This document shows, piece after piece, positions 1-14,538 of a stretch of 17,104 bases of DNA (the first letter of the stretch is position 1; each line of letters begins with the position of its first letter). The translations under genes were made by a program, and so were the position numbers. The stretch is from Smittium culicis (Eukaryota; Kickxellomycota; Harpellomycetes; Harpellales; Legeriomycetaceae): contig LSSN01000418.1 in the NCBI GenBank assembly GCA_001970855.1, forward strand, positions 9,399 to 26,502. The letters run 5' to 3'. A model generated the notes under the pieces. That model saw nothing but the letters and a program-made list of their open reading frames with translations. It did not search any database and had not been told where the DNA came from.

Positions 1-48
1 GTGAACTACGCTTTATGAGCTCGTAACGTGAAGTTGTGCATTTCTTAG

Positions 49-147
49 GGCTGCAATCAAGAACTAAAAGCAGCTCTGGATTTGGAGCGCTGTGTAAGAA
101 ATCTTATTAAGTTTTTCTATCTGGACTTGAATGGCCAGAACCGATAA
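49..147 (+). CDS. Possible last exon of an upstream gene (partial)
   Basis: The window opens with sequence less AT-rich than the following spacer. A good 3' splice site (a TAAC-like branch site near 23-27, then a pyrimidine stretch ending TTCTTAG at 42-48) precedes a frame of 32 codons, beginning GCNQELKAALDLERC and ending at TAA 145-147. The frame just upstream is closed by the TAG of the acceptor itself, so it could be coding only as a spliced exon. A second frame (from 51) is also open, to a TAA near 110, so the phase is not fixed. No family is recognised. It may equally be non-coding. Confidence 0.25.
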   Translation, partial: GCNQELKAALDLERCVRNLIKFFYLDLNGQNR

Positions 148-509
148 GGATGGCCAATGATTAGTTCCAATTCCATTCAACTTTTCATAAATTAGTTACT
201 TTTATAAAATTCTAAACTACTGCTATTGGAGAAATCTACTTTTTACCACTATTTTTTTTCTGTTATAAATATAAATCTGATGCTGACTTTTATTTAAAGT
301 ATAAATTTATCCCCTGCCAATCATTGCGAACCTGCCAAGAGCCTCTACGCCATTTGCCTCTCTATTGGCTAATCAGTTCGCTGAACCATCAAAAACTTTA
401 AATAATATTAAAAATTTTTTTAAAAAGTTTATCTTGAAATTAATGCATCCGATTCTCTTCCATTTCTACTAGCCATAAGCCGATTTACTTATTTTTTGTT
501 TCTGAAATC
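148..509 (+). promoter_or_regulatory. Upstream region of MEF1 with multiple CCAAT boxes
   Basis: This 360-bp AT-rich spacer has no gene. It holds CCAAT on the plus strand at 154-158, 167-171 and 317-321, and inverted copies (ATTGG) at 225-229 and 364-368. The copy at 222-229 reads GCTATTGG, the same extended form found upstream of TAF2. TATAAATA lies at 264-271. CCAAT is the site of the HAP/NF-Y complex, which in yeasts controls many genes for mitochondrial proteins, so it would suit a mitochondrial translation factor. The transcription start cannot be placed from sequence. Confidence 0.4.
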
Positions 510-4364
<3,855 letters not shown>

Positions 4365-4426
4365 TTCCTATTACTGAACATTGATAAATTTTACTCTTTT
4401 TAAAAAATACATTTATATTTCAATTT

Positions 4427-4432
4427 AATAAA
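4427..4432 (+). terminator. Poly(A) signal-like AATAAA after MEF1
   Basis: AATAAA lies 63 nt after the MEF1 stop codon, in the AT-rich convergent gap. The position suits a cleavage/polyadenylation signal. The surrounding sequence is so A/T-rich that a chance match is possible. Confidence 0.4.
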
Positions 4433-4488
4433 TACTACGAAATTATAGTAGAAAGATCTATTTTAACTAAAAATTCACAAATAAAAAA

Positions 4489-4524
4489 ACTCTACAACTA
4501 TTAAAAGACTACGAGTTGTAAAGT
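4489..4524. repeat. Hairpin in the convergent MEF1/TAF2 intergenic gap
   Basis: ACTCTACAACT (4489-4499) pairs with AGTTGTAAAGT (4514-4524) with a single mismatch, across a 14-nt loop. It sits between the two stop codons (4364 and 4605-4603), so it would lie in the 3' UTR of one or both transcripts. A role in ending convergent transcription is inference only. Confidence 0.35.
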
Positions 4525-4602
4525 TAAATTAGTTTACGTATTAATTATTAACCAAATCTACTTCAATAAAATTTGTAAAAAAATTATTTGACTAGATCTA
4601 AA

Positions 4603-7600
4603 CTATATCAAGTCAATCCAACCTTCCTGTTTGATCAATTCATGGAAAGTGGACTCCATTTTCTTTCCCCATTCGTAAACCCATGTATCTTTCGGGTTAA
4701 ACAAAAAGCAGTTATCAAATACTAGCTGCACATCAGATATGAAATCAGAAACGAACTTGTAATAGTCATTTGAAGATAGATAACCTTTGATTGTGCCCAA
4801 GTCCATAGGGTGCTTGACTATATCAAAGTAACTTGGTATCCCAAGTTTGATAGGATCTACTGGAGTTAAAAATGGGGCAGCGTTAGGTTTTCGCAGCAGT
4901 TTTGATAGAACAGCCCGACATTTTTTTACATTTGAGTAATTCATGATAGGTAAATGGTCCTTAATATCAGCAAGGCTAATAAAATCTTTAGAATCACTCT
5001 CATTGGACTTGACTCTCGAGTTCATAGATACAAGATTTTTTAGGCTCTTGGAATCTTTAGAGCCTAGCGAATCTAGAGGAATTATATTAGAACTTGGTTT
5101 GTCAGAAAAGCGGTCCACTGACGTGCTGCTTGATATAGTTAAAGCATCAGACGGTTGAAAGCTTCTACCAATGCGGCTGATTTCCTTTTTCCACAAGCTC
5201 TGGAATAGAATAAACATCTGATGTCCTTGTTCATAAACAAATGATCCCTCTGGGTTAAACAAGTTGCAATTTTTAACAATTAACTTAATATCGTCGAAAA
5301 ACATCTCTTTGGTTTTGTATTTGTTTGAAGAAAGCTTGCTCTCAACTGTGCTCAAATCCATAGGCTTCTTAACTACTTCAAAATAGTTTGGAACTTGTTG
5401 CTTGATTGGGTCAACTGGCTGCAAGAATTCCAACCCAGATGGATGGGTTTGCAGTTTCCTTAGGATTCTAGAAAGGGATTTTTTTTCGGCGTCATTTAGC
5501 TCCATTGTTTCATAAATACTAGGCATATAAGCTTGTTTATTTTTGTTAGTGCTAGGCGTTTTTTCTACTTTTATAGATGAAATATCTTTATGGGCTTTAA
5601 ATTCGACTTTTGGTTTATCGAAAGTAGAACTAGTAGATGAAACCCCGACATTGGAAAGGTATCGGTATGTTGCTTTACTTTTTAATTTAATTTTTCTTAT
5701 TACTACACTGTTAATGGGAATAGGATTTCTAGATGGGTTTTGATTATTTGCAGATTCTTTGAGAGGTTGATGTGAGGTTTCAGGCATCTTTATTTCTTTT
5801 TTGGGAATTGTTTTATTTGTGCTCGGTAGTGACTTTGGATTTTGTTCCTCTTTGATGATGTCAGCAGGAATCGGCTCATTAGTAGGTTTCAATTTTTTTG
5901 AAATTACAGCTAATTTTTCTGATTCCATAGCAACTTTCTTATAATATGCTTCTAAGCTTTTTCCAAACTCGTGAACAAGAGTATTAGCTGGATTAAACAA
6001 ATAACAATTTGAAAATAACAAGTCCATGTCAGATTCAAAGTCTGAAAATTTGTTGTATGACAATGAATCAATTTTTCTTAAAATTGTTGAAATGTCGATT
6101 GGATTTTTTATTAAATCAAAATAGTCTGGGCAACCATCTGCTATTGGATCAACGGGATGTAAAAATGGGCCGGAACATTTATGAGTAGCAACTTTTTTGA
6201 GAATTTTCTTCATTCTTTTATAATCAACACTGATTGTTGGCTCAGGGTTTGTAGCTTTAGCAACCTTATCCCCAGATAAACTGCTCGTAAGATTGATTTT
6301 AATTATCTTAGCATCATTTTCAACAGGCACTTTTTTAGTCTGTTCATAAGTATTAATTGACTCACCCAGTGATAATGAAGAAATTTCTGCAGGAGCTGTT
6401 GTAATGGTTCCAGGCTTGACTAAGCTTGATTTTTTAGAGCTACTAGGAATTATAGAATTTTTTGAAGTACTTAAATAATCCCCAATCAATTCGTCCTGCG
6501 TTTCAGCTAAATCAACGTTAGGCATCGGAGATGTTAAGCTATCCTTTTTAGTTGATTGCTTATCTGTTTTTGAAGTTTTTAATAAAAGTTTTATTGATGG
6601 CGGGTTTGAGGTTTTGGGCGTGTCGGTTACAGACTTGGATACATCATTTATTTCAAGCGGCAGGGATTTATCTATATTTTTTTTAGCAACTGGCTCTTGT
6701 TTAACATTTTCATAAGAAAAATCTTTATTAACGTTTTCTTCCAGTGGAGATAAGTGGTCAATATCATTTCTGTTTGACAGACTATATCTTGAAGCAGATT
6801 TTGGTGAAGGCTCTGTATTTTTATTAGAGCTTTTAGAAACACTCGTAACTCTTATTTTCAACTTTTTTCGAGTTGTATTACTAGGTGCGCTACTTATAGC
6901 AATTAGGTCGTTTTTTTGAATAATATATGGCTTGTTGAATAGTATCTCATATAATTTAATGAGTGATTGGCAGTGTATTATTTCCAAGCTATAGCTATCA
7001 AGCGTAGAGCATAAAAGACTTTCAAGAAAAGCTGTAGGGTGAAAATCTTCAATGTAGGACTCGATTGAAGTAAACAGCTTTTTCGGAGAAAAGTTGGTAT
7101 CATAAACTTCAGAATTAAAAAAGCTTACGCTACCTGTAGTATCAGAATCTGGCCTTTTATTATAAAAACTACTCGAAACTGTACTTGATATTGAGCTTTT
7201 TCTTCTCTCTGATACTGTGTTTTTATCAGAATTGACTTCGACGTTCATGATCATAAAAGTGATCATTTTAAGTAAATAGTATGATATGTTAGAAGAAAAA
7301 AATGAGCTAGTTTCAAAAGTGGATATGAGAAACAAGTACTCGACACTTTTTTTATATAGTAGCCCATACAACGAAATCAACAAACAAGTGGCAGAGATTC
7401 TAACTCCTATGTAATTTGACGGCATACTCATAGATATAGGGAATGCAGGATCTACTATCGGAATTCCTTCGCTTACAAGAGATAGTTTATGAAGCGACTA
7501 AATTGAAAATAAAAAGAAATCAAGGGTAGATAAAAAGCAAAGTTAAAAAGTTAAATAAACTTTAGTGTTTAGTGTTTAGAAAGTTACATCAATTGCTGAA

Positions 7601-10600
7601 ACAGTTATAACATTTTGATAGGATGGAACAAGTGCATCCAGACGTCTAAACCTATCAATTATTTCATAAAACTCGGAGCTTTCTTGATAAGCTTTTTCCA
7701 AAGAAGACTCGTCCTTAGAAAACTTTGACATAATAATCGACTTTGATGCTATGTTTCCAAATGCACATATTATTGTCGCTAAATAATAGCAGTCCATATA
7801 CTATGGTTATAAATATATATAAAATAAACAAAAACATTTACTATGATTAGAAAATATTCGAATAAAAATTTATAATTATATGTATTTTTAATATAGAAAT
7901 TAAGAATATCATTTTACCTGATTTTCACCATTATCGTTATACTTCGCTGCATTGTAAAGAATGTTTTTAACTGATATTGGAATATCTCCATTCTCTCCTG
8001 TTATGTTAGATAAGGCAGTTATAATGGCTTTTAGAGTAAAGTACTCGCTAAAATTACTAAAATTGTTTCTCTTAGGAAGCCTGGACACATCAATATCTTC
8101 TTCATCACCGTTGCTTGGTTCGGATGAATCATTATTAAATAAGGGTAAGCAAAATCTATTTTTATAAATTTTAACTAAATGATACAATCCTATCCAATTT
8201 AACTCGGGTGTTGCAAACTAAATAAAAGATTAAAAGTTAAATTTTAGTATATAAATAAAAATTTGTTAAACTACCAATGATTATAAAAGTACAAATGCAT
8301 AATAATAAAAAACCTTCGATAGAGCTAAAGCTGCCTCGGCTCTGACGCGATAGTATACACGGTTATCCATTATAGTTCTCATTAAAGTTGTAGAGGCGGC
8401 TGAAGAAGGCAAGTTTTCTAAAGCTTCAACGGCCTAAAACAACAATATCAGTTGGCAAATAAGCAAATTGAGAGTAAATAAAGGAAATAAACTATAAAGA
8501 AGAAAAAATTACCTCAATTTGAGCTACAACGTCTCTGTCCTTTTGCAGCTGGGCAGCCCACATAAAATCAGGCTGCTCAAAATAAATAATACATGCCCAC
8601 TCCATATCAGAATCCATTCGGATCCATTCAAAAGTTGAACTGGCCAAACTCTCTTCATCATCTTCACCCCATTCGACAACGCGCCAATTATTTTTTTCCT
8701 CTTCATTTTCGGCACCAAACAATGCAATATTGCTATAAACTTCATCTTCAACCTCAACAGAATTCCCTAATAGCTCGGCATTTGCACTAATTTCTTCAGC
8801 TGCAGCAGCCATTTGCCTCAAATGGAATCTTTTTGTATTACGCCGAATTCTTTTATATTTGGTGTTAAACTGGACCTCAAACTTTTGATTATTTGAGGTA
8901 ATATCGAGAACATGCTCATAAGGAGTTCCGTCTGCTTCTCTGACACGTGCAGTCATTTGGCCCTAAAAATTAGGAGACAAGTAAATTAGTAAGCATAGAG
9001 GGAATAAAAAAACATTATTACACTTACAGTGAAGACCTGTGATTTAGAGTAAGGAGTTGTGGAAAATGAATTTGAAGAAAGTTGTATCATAGATAACTCA
9101 ACAACTAGTTTTTTTCGATTGAAAGAATACGAAAATTTAAATATAGGACATCCAGTGCCAAATATCCATTGATCCGCAAAATCTTTTAAATTAACACCGC
9201 TGACTTTTCTACATAAACGTAAGAAAGAGTTTGTCGAAAGAGAATTTGAAATTCCTAAATCCCCACTCATAGCAGAAACGAATATTTTTGGAATCACTCT
9301 CATTAAGCCTAAAGAAGCGCCTCTTTTGACCATTCTCTTGTCAAGTATGTATAATACAATAGGAGATTTAAGCATCAAAAATGTGAACTCATCGTTATCT
9401 AGTACACAGGATTGATCTATATAACTAATAGGCTTCTGGTTAACGTCAGCATTGCATAATCTAGTTAAATCCTAATATATTAAATGATTAAAAAAATTTT
9501 TAATCTGAGGTTGGATAATAGCCAGTTGTAAATTGGATAAAAACAATAAGTCGAAAATACAATTATAGTTATGAAAGAAAATTGTGTTAGTTTAATATTT
9601 GAACCTAGGATCTGAATTACCTTTTTTAGCCTATAAAAGTATTCGTTTTTTCCTAAGTTTTTTTTTAAGTATAAACTGCTAACAAAACTGGACAGTCCAC
9701 AAACTAGCCACTGATCACTCCTATTAAAAATAAATCAAAGGTATTAATTGGAAGATAGAAAATAATAAATAAAATAATTTAATTGACTAAAAAGAAATGA
9801 TTATTAGGCGAAAGTCAAAATATATTAATCCCTGATGTTAATTATTTTGATATTATGATAGCAATCTAACCAATTGCTTATCAAATAAAATTTAAGAAGA
9901 ATTACACCGATAAATGCCATTAATTACTAAAAAATAAATGTAATATCCAAATGAAGTAAAATACCATTTTTCTGGAATAATGTATACACCAAACCACTGG
10001 TGGGCTATCTCTAAATTAATTTTTCTCCTAGACTCGTAGGCTGGCTCAATAGCATCTTTAGGGTACAAGAGGTCAAAGCTAAATATAATAGGATAATAAA
10101 AGTTAGTAAAAAGTAGTAGCTTATAAGAAGAAAAGTTAAGCAGTACCTTGAAATAGTAATTGATGCGCCAGATATAAGAGGTATTTTTAAACCATCAATA
10201 AAAACTATTTTATACATAGTAAAGGGGTATGGACCAATTGATTCATTGTAAAACTCTATCGCCTAATAATAGTAAAGAGTTATAGAAAATAATTTTATGC
10301 TCAAATATTAAGTCAAGTAGAATGCAGCTTACATCACAAACAAAAGACGTTGTTTCAATTATTTCGTTTTTAAAATCATCGATTCCAAAAGCAAATACAC
10401 CACCAATGCTAGGAAGTGAACTTTTTTTTGGTATATAGTCTAATAAAGATTAATATAATTATGAATGATACTGCTGGTAAAAAGAAGTAAGGTATTAATT
10501 AATGTAAAGAGAATAAAAGTACCATTATTTACAGATTCGTCATCACTTTTAAAATCTCCAAATAGCTTATCAACATTTTGATCTCCTTCGGTTTCATAAT

Positions 10601-11705
10601 CTTTTATTTCATTATACTGATCGAAGTTGCAATTATATTTATTATGTAAAGAGGAGGAATCGCTATCTAGAATCTCTGGATCATCAAGTCTGATGCAAGT
10701 GTCAAACCCGCCTATAGCAAAGACAATAGCGCAAGCGGGTGTGGCTACTGATAGAACGTAGTTGAATATTTTTTTAGAGCTATCTTTAGGGTGAATTGCC
10801 TTTATATATAAAAACAAAATATAAAAAAAATGGTTAAAATAAAGTAAATAGATGAGAATAAATTTATTGCATATTGACAAACTATGAATTTTGCTGGAAT
10901 ATACCTGGCCAACTAATTCGCCGCTTGAAATTACTAGAGTATCATATAATTTTGAGTTAGGATCTTTTTGACTTTTTAGCTTTGTAGGGACTATGAATCT
11001 TAAATCCCAGGTCGTTCTTTCTGACAAATCATCAACACACGGCAACCATCTTCTGGAAAAGCCGGGATGAGCATTTGATTCGAGATAAAATACAGGGGTG
11101 GGCTAGTATTAAGTATATGGTATGTCAGAATTAGAGTAGGTATTAAAATTAATCTACAAAAGAAATAAAAAAGAAGATAAAATACATTAATTGAGTCCAA
11201 GTCACTTATGTGAACAATTCCAGAATCTTGAGCATGAAGATTAAACCAAATTTTAATTGTCAAAGGTGTTAGCGATAGTTTATCAGTGGAATCCGAGGAA
11301 GGATTTTTAGAATGAGTCTAGGAAATATAAAAAATTCAATAAATGGTTGTATTTCGAGTAAAAGCTTGGAGAAAATAAACAGGGAGAATTTAATAATAAA
11401 ATTAAGTTTACGATTTTAATTTCATCGGGGATTTCTATTTCTAGCTCAGTAGATTTAATAAGGTCGTATTTAAAAGTTAGACGGTTCAAGTGTTCGGAGG
11501 GATCCTTTATTGTGTTGCTGATAAATCGTGAGGGGATAGAATTTACTGTTACAGCAAGAATTAGCGGGGATTCGCAGTTTAGATGTATGTATTTAAGTTG
11601 ATCAGTTTTGGGCTCTATAAAAATTTCAGTGATTCCTTTTATAAAGCAGGAATCAAAATCGAAATCTAAAGATGCTGTTTGATGATTTACAACAAACAAA
11701 GGCAT
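4603..11705 (-). CDS. TAF2: TFIID subunit TAF2 with three C-terminal bromodomains, 14 exons
   Basis: TAF2 is a TFIID subunit that helps bind core promoters. Exons on the minus strand: 11705-11412, 11317-11186, 11102-10905, 10799-10523, 10439-10333, 10262-10147, 10078-9965, 9720-9621, 9471-9028, 8962-8513, 8433-8314, 8217-7918, 7800-7588, 7497-4603. All phases agree, giving about 1,919 residues. Core landmarks: RRWLPCVDDLSERTTWDLRF (exon 3), YESRRKINLEIAHQWFGVYI (389-408), DQWLVCGLSSF, MTARVREADGTPYEHVLDI and PSYQNVITVSAID. The M1 peptidase site HEXXH reads LEIAH (397-401), so the first zinc His is lost, as expected for this non-catalytic family. After about residue 1060 comes a Ser/Lys-rich, probably disordered stretch. 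Bromodomains follow at about 1382-1478, 1629-1726 and 1815-1910, each with PVDP and the acetyl-lysine-binding Asn in an NCxLFNP motif. The protein is clearly longer than metazoan or budding-yeast TAF2. The start ATG matches the usual TAF2 beginning (F.V.HQ...LDFDF). The intron 11 donor GTTTTT is weak. Confidence 0.96.
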
Positions 11706-11933
11706 CTTGAATTTAAGTTAGGATTTTATTTGCAGATTTACACATAAAGATTACAGAGTTGAACAGTAGAGATTAGGGATAAGTAAGAAAGTTTACGTGT
11801 AAAATTTTTTTGAAATTTAGGACTATTGTTATACTTTAAAATTATCCCAGCATTCAATTTTTGTTATTAATTTAAACGCGACTGATTCAATCCACCTACT
11901 GACTAATCAATATACATTATTTCAGAACATTTT

Positions 11934-12053
11934 CGCTATTGGTTGCTATTTTGCATATTGAATTTAACTGACCAATAGCCTATTAAAATAAATGATCTGC
12001 CAATAGCCTTCCGCTATTCCTTTAGTCCTCCGTTCTGCGAATGATATGCCAAT
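11934..12053 (-). promoter_or_regulatory. CCAAT-box cluster upstream of TAF2
   Basis: Four CCAAT boxes lie 230-350 bp upstream of the TAF2 start codon. One is in TAF2 orientation (GCTATTGG on the plus strand, 11935-11942). Three are in the opposite orientation: CCAATAGC at 11972-11979, CCAATAGC at 12000-12007 and CCAATAAA at 12049-12056. Three of the four share the octamer GCTATTGG/CCAATAGC. These are likely HAP/NF-Y sites by family knowledge; binding is not shown here. The rest of 11706-12187 is AT-rich spacer in which no gene is seen. Confidence 0.45.
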
Positions 12054-12187
12054 AAATCCAACTCCAGCTAGTTTATATTTATTTTTCTTTTTTATCCTTT
12101 CGATATTTAATGATCATTTTTGCCCATTAAAAGATTTTTCAACAACACGTCGTAATCAAAAAAAGGTCTTGAAACATTATTTTGAAT

Positions 12188-12264
12188 TATAAATTTGATA
12201 CTCTATGTTTACTATAAATTTTGATACTCTATATTTACTATAAATTTTGATACTTTATATTGCC
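12188..12264. repeat. Tandem repeat, three copies of about 26 bp
   Basis: Three head-to-tail units occur at 12188-12212, 12213-12238 and 12239-12264, each of the form TATAAATTTTGATACTCTAT followed by a short T-rich end. Unit 1 lacks one T. Unit 3 diverges at its last bases (TTGCC for TTTAC). It lies about 480 bp upstream of TAF2, beyond the CCAAT cluster. Confidence 0.85.
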
Positions 12265-14348
12265 CAAAGCCAATTTAAATTTTATCCTCTGAATTAAAAC
12301 CAAAAAAAATAATTACTGAATTAATATTAAAAAAATCCAATAAAAAAATATCAAAATCTCGTATAAGTTATTGGAGAATTTCGTCAACTTTTAGTGCTAA
12401 TTACAGTTTTTGAAAAAAATCATGGCCAGAAATTTTTCTTGTTTTTAATCCTAATTCGACTGTTATGAGCCAAAATGCAAAGCTTAATCGCTAAAAAGTG
12501 ATTGAATTTTTTTATGTTTCCACTAAAAATACGCTTTTAAAATTCAATATAAAACCATTATATTAATATAATTAGTTATTAAAGCGATAAAAATGATCCT
12601 AGAAAGAAACTAAATTCTACAACAGTGCTATTTAAAAAGAATATCTTTATAGCTTTGAAAACTTCAATAAAGAAAAATTCAATACATAAAGTTTTAAACA
12701 TATTTGAATATACAATTTAAATATCACATAATATCGGAATATTTGAAAGCTATAAACAAAGATAGTAAAATGTGTTGTATAATTTTTTGCGTCAATTTTC
12801 CTAGATTGGTACTTTTTTGATTCAACTATTTGAAGAGTATTAAGCTTGTTTTTAACAACTGCAAATATAAATAAAAATTATGCGCTTGATTAAGAATACA
12901 CCATGCAAACACAAATTTTCAATATTTTTTCACTTGACCTATTTAATTTTCTTATAAGCTATTAATTATTTTACTTTTTTTACATTTTGACGCTCAACTG
13001 TTTGTTAATATTTTTTATTGCTATTCACTTTTTAATAGTATGTATAAAACCAATTTAAATTAATTTTTTACTTTTTATTTATGATTTAAAACTATAGCTA
13101 TAATTCAACATTTGAGTAATTAACGTGTTTTTATTTTATAGAATCAGAATCAGAATCAGATATTTTATTCGCTACCTATATATCTAAATATAAATTTATA
13201 AACTCATTATTATTATGAGCTCCAAGAGCGGGTGTTCAAACATACAGAATATATCCACAATTGGTACCTATACTTTATATATTATTCAGCAATTTTTATA
13301 ACTGCATTAACATCAGATTAAAAACGTTTTATAATTTATCTATACAAAATTATTTAGCGTATATTACCTAATAAATTGCTAGAAAAACGTAATACTGAAT
13401 AGAAAGATGGTTAATTGATATAGTCTAGGTCTTTCATACTGCATATTTAGAGAAATATATCGCCTATGAATAATTATAAACTCATTTCTAAGATTAATCG
13501 AAATTAGATTTTTCATTAATTAATTCATACGAATATCTAAAACGAAACTTTAAATATATTAGTGTAAAACATTCCAAAGGTTTATCTTTGTAAACTGATT
13601 TTATACTTTTTTTATAATATTATCTTATAAAAGAATATTTTATGATTAATTGTAACTATCAACGAGTTATAACCAGCCATATTAATTAAATAATGTGCTT
13701 TTTAATTGATATAAAGGCAATTATAAAATTAGCATTATTGGGTATTATACTGTTCTCACGCATTAGATGACAGTTTAATAAAACACAAAAATCAATACCT
13801 TGATGGAATAAACTTATAATATTGTTAAGAAAATTTAATGCCACAAAATTTAACATGAAACCAGTAAAATCTGAAAACTGCGACACAAGAGCAAACGATT
13901 CATATCAATAATGAAAAATGTTAATTGAATAATGAAAAATAGGCTAAAAAAGCTAATTTATCATTTAATTTACGCGCTGTAATTTTTTTTTGGCCACTTA
14001 TGTTAATAATTTTATCACAATTCACAGTTTATTAAACCTTTCATTAAAAAAAATCACATCTTAGTAGTTATGATAAAATTAATTCAACCCGATATCTGTA
14101 AATGCACCAATTTCAACATAAGATCTATAACCAAAAGCTAAACAGAACTGAAGACGGAAACTTCTACATATATAGGCGTAAATATTTATGATTAAATATG
14201 TCAAAATCACCGAATGTAATTTTTTATATGCACAAGGTAAGATTTAGATTAAATAGGGGTTGTTTATTTGCTAGCAGAATTTCCAAAGCATATTATAAAT
14301 ATAAATTTAGAGCTTATTCTTCATGATTTAGAATCATACAAAAAACTA
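12265..14348. other. AT-rich region without a convincing gene
   Basis: About 2.1 kb of very AT-rich sequence, full of stop codons in all frames. The longest open stretch (minus strand, about 13904-13686) has no recognisable motif and a length expected by chance at this composition. Small features are a (GAATCA)3 run at 13141-13158 and a repeated AATAATGAAAAAT near 13908-13940. No RNA gene was recognised. It looks like spacer or old decayed sequence. Confidence 0.6.
13141..13158 (+). repeat. Short hexanucleotide repeat (GAATCA)3
   Basis: Three perfect copies of GAATCA occur in otherwise AT-rich non-coding sequence. Simple microsatellite; no function suggested. Confidence 0.8.
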
Positions 14349-14422
14349 TTAAAAAATACTTAAAAAGACAAAAAATATTAGCTCCATACCCACTGGGCAT
14401 TGGTTCAAGGAGGCTGGTGAAT

Positions 14423-14446
14423 CACTTATACTTTGCAGTATAAGTG
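14423..14446. repeat. Perfect 10-bp hairpin near the retroelement 3' end
   Basis: CACTTATACT (14423-14432) and AGTATAAGTG (14437-14446) are perfect inverted repeats separated by TTGC. It lies inside the last open piece of the element and is much stronger than expected by chance. Confidence 0.8.
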
Positions 14447-14510
14447 TTCTGGGCACGCGGATGCCGTTCAAAAATTTGGCTGTTTCCAGCTCAAAATTTT
14501 GATCGGCTGT

Positions 14511-14527
14511 GCCAGCTCGAAGCTGGC
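14511..14527. repeat. Perfect 7-bp hairpin near the retroelement 3' end
   Basis: GCCAGCT (14511-14517) and AGCTGGC (14521-14527) flank a CGA loop. A 10-bp palindrome, CAAAATTTTG, lies close by at 14492-14501. With the hairpin at 14423-14446 this makes three self-complementary elements in about 105 bp. Confidence 0.75.
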
Positions 14528-14538
14528 TCAAACATTGT

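Noticed and set aside
7961..8167. Plus-strand open frame opposite TAF2 exon 12
   Set aside because: Exon 12 on the minus strand encodes recognisable TAF2 sequence and splices in phase; the plus frame is a shadow. The same holds for plus-strand frames at 4943-5158, 5543-5743 and 8593-8790.
13686..13904. Minus-strand open stretch of about 70 codons (contains SQFSDFTGFMLNFVALNF)
   Set aside because: The length is expected by chance in 2 kb of such AT-rich DNA. It has no ATG near its start, no motif and no joinable exons.
12265..14348. CRISPR-like or regularly spaced repeats
   Set aside because: Only simple AT-rich repetition is present. There are no regularly spaced identical repeats with unique spacers, and the organism is eukaryotic.
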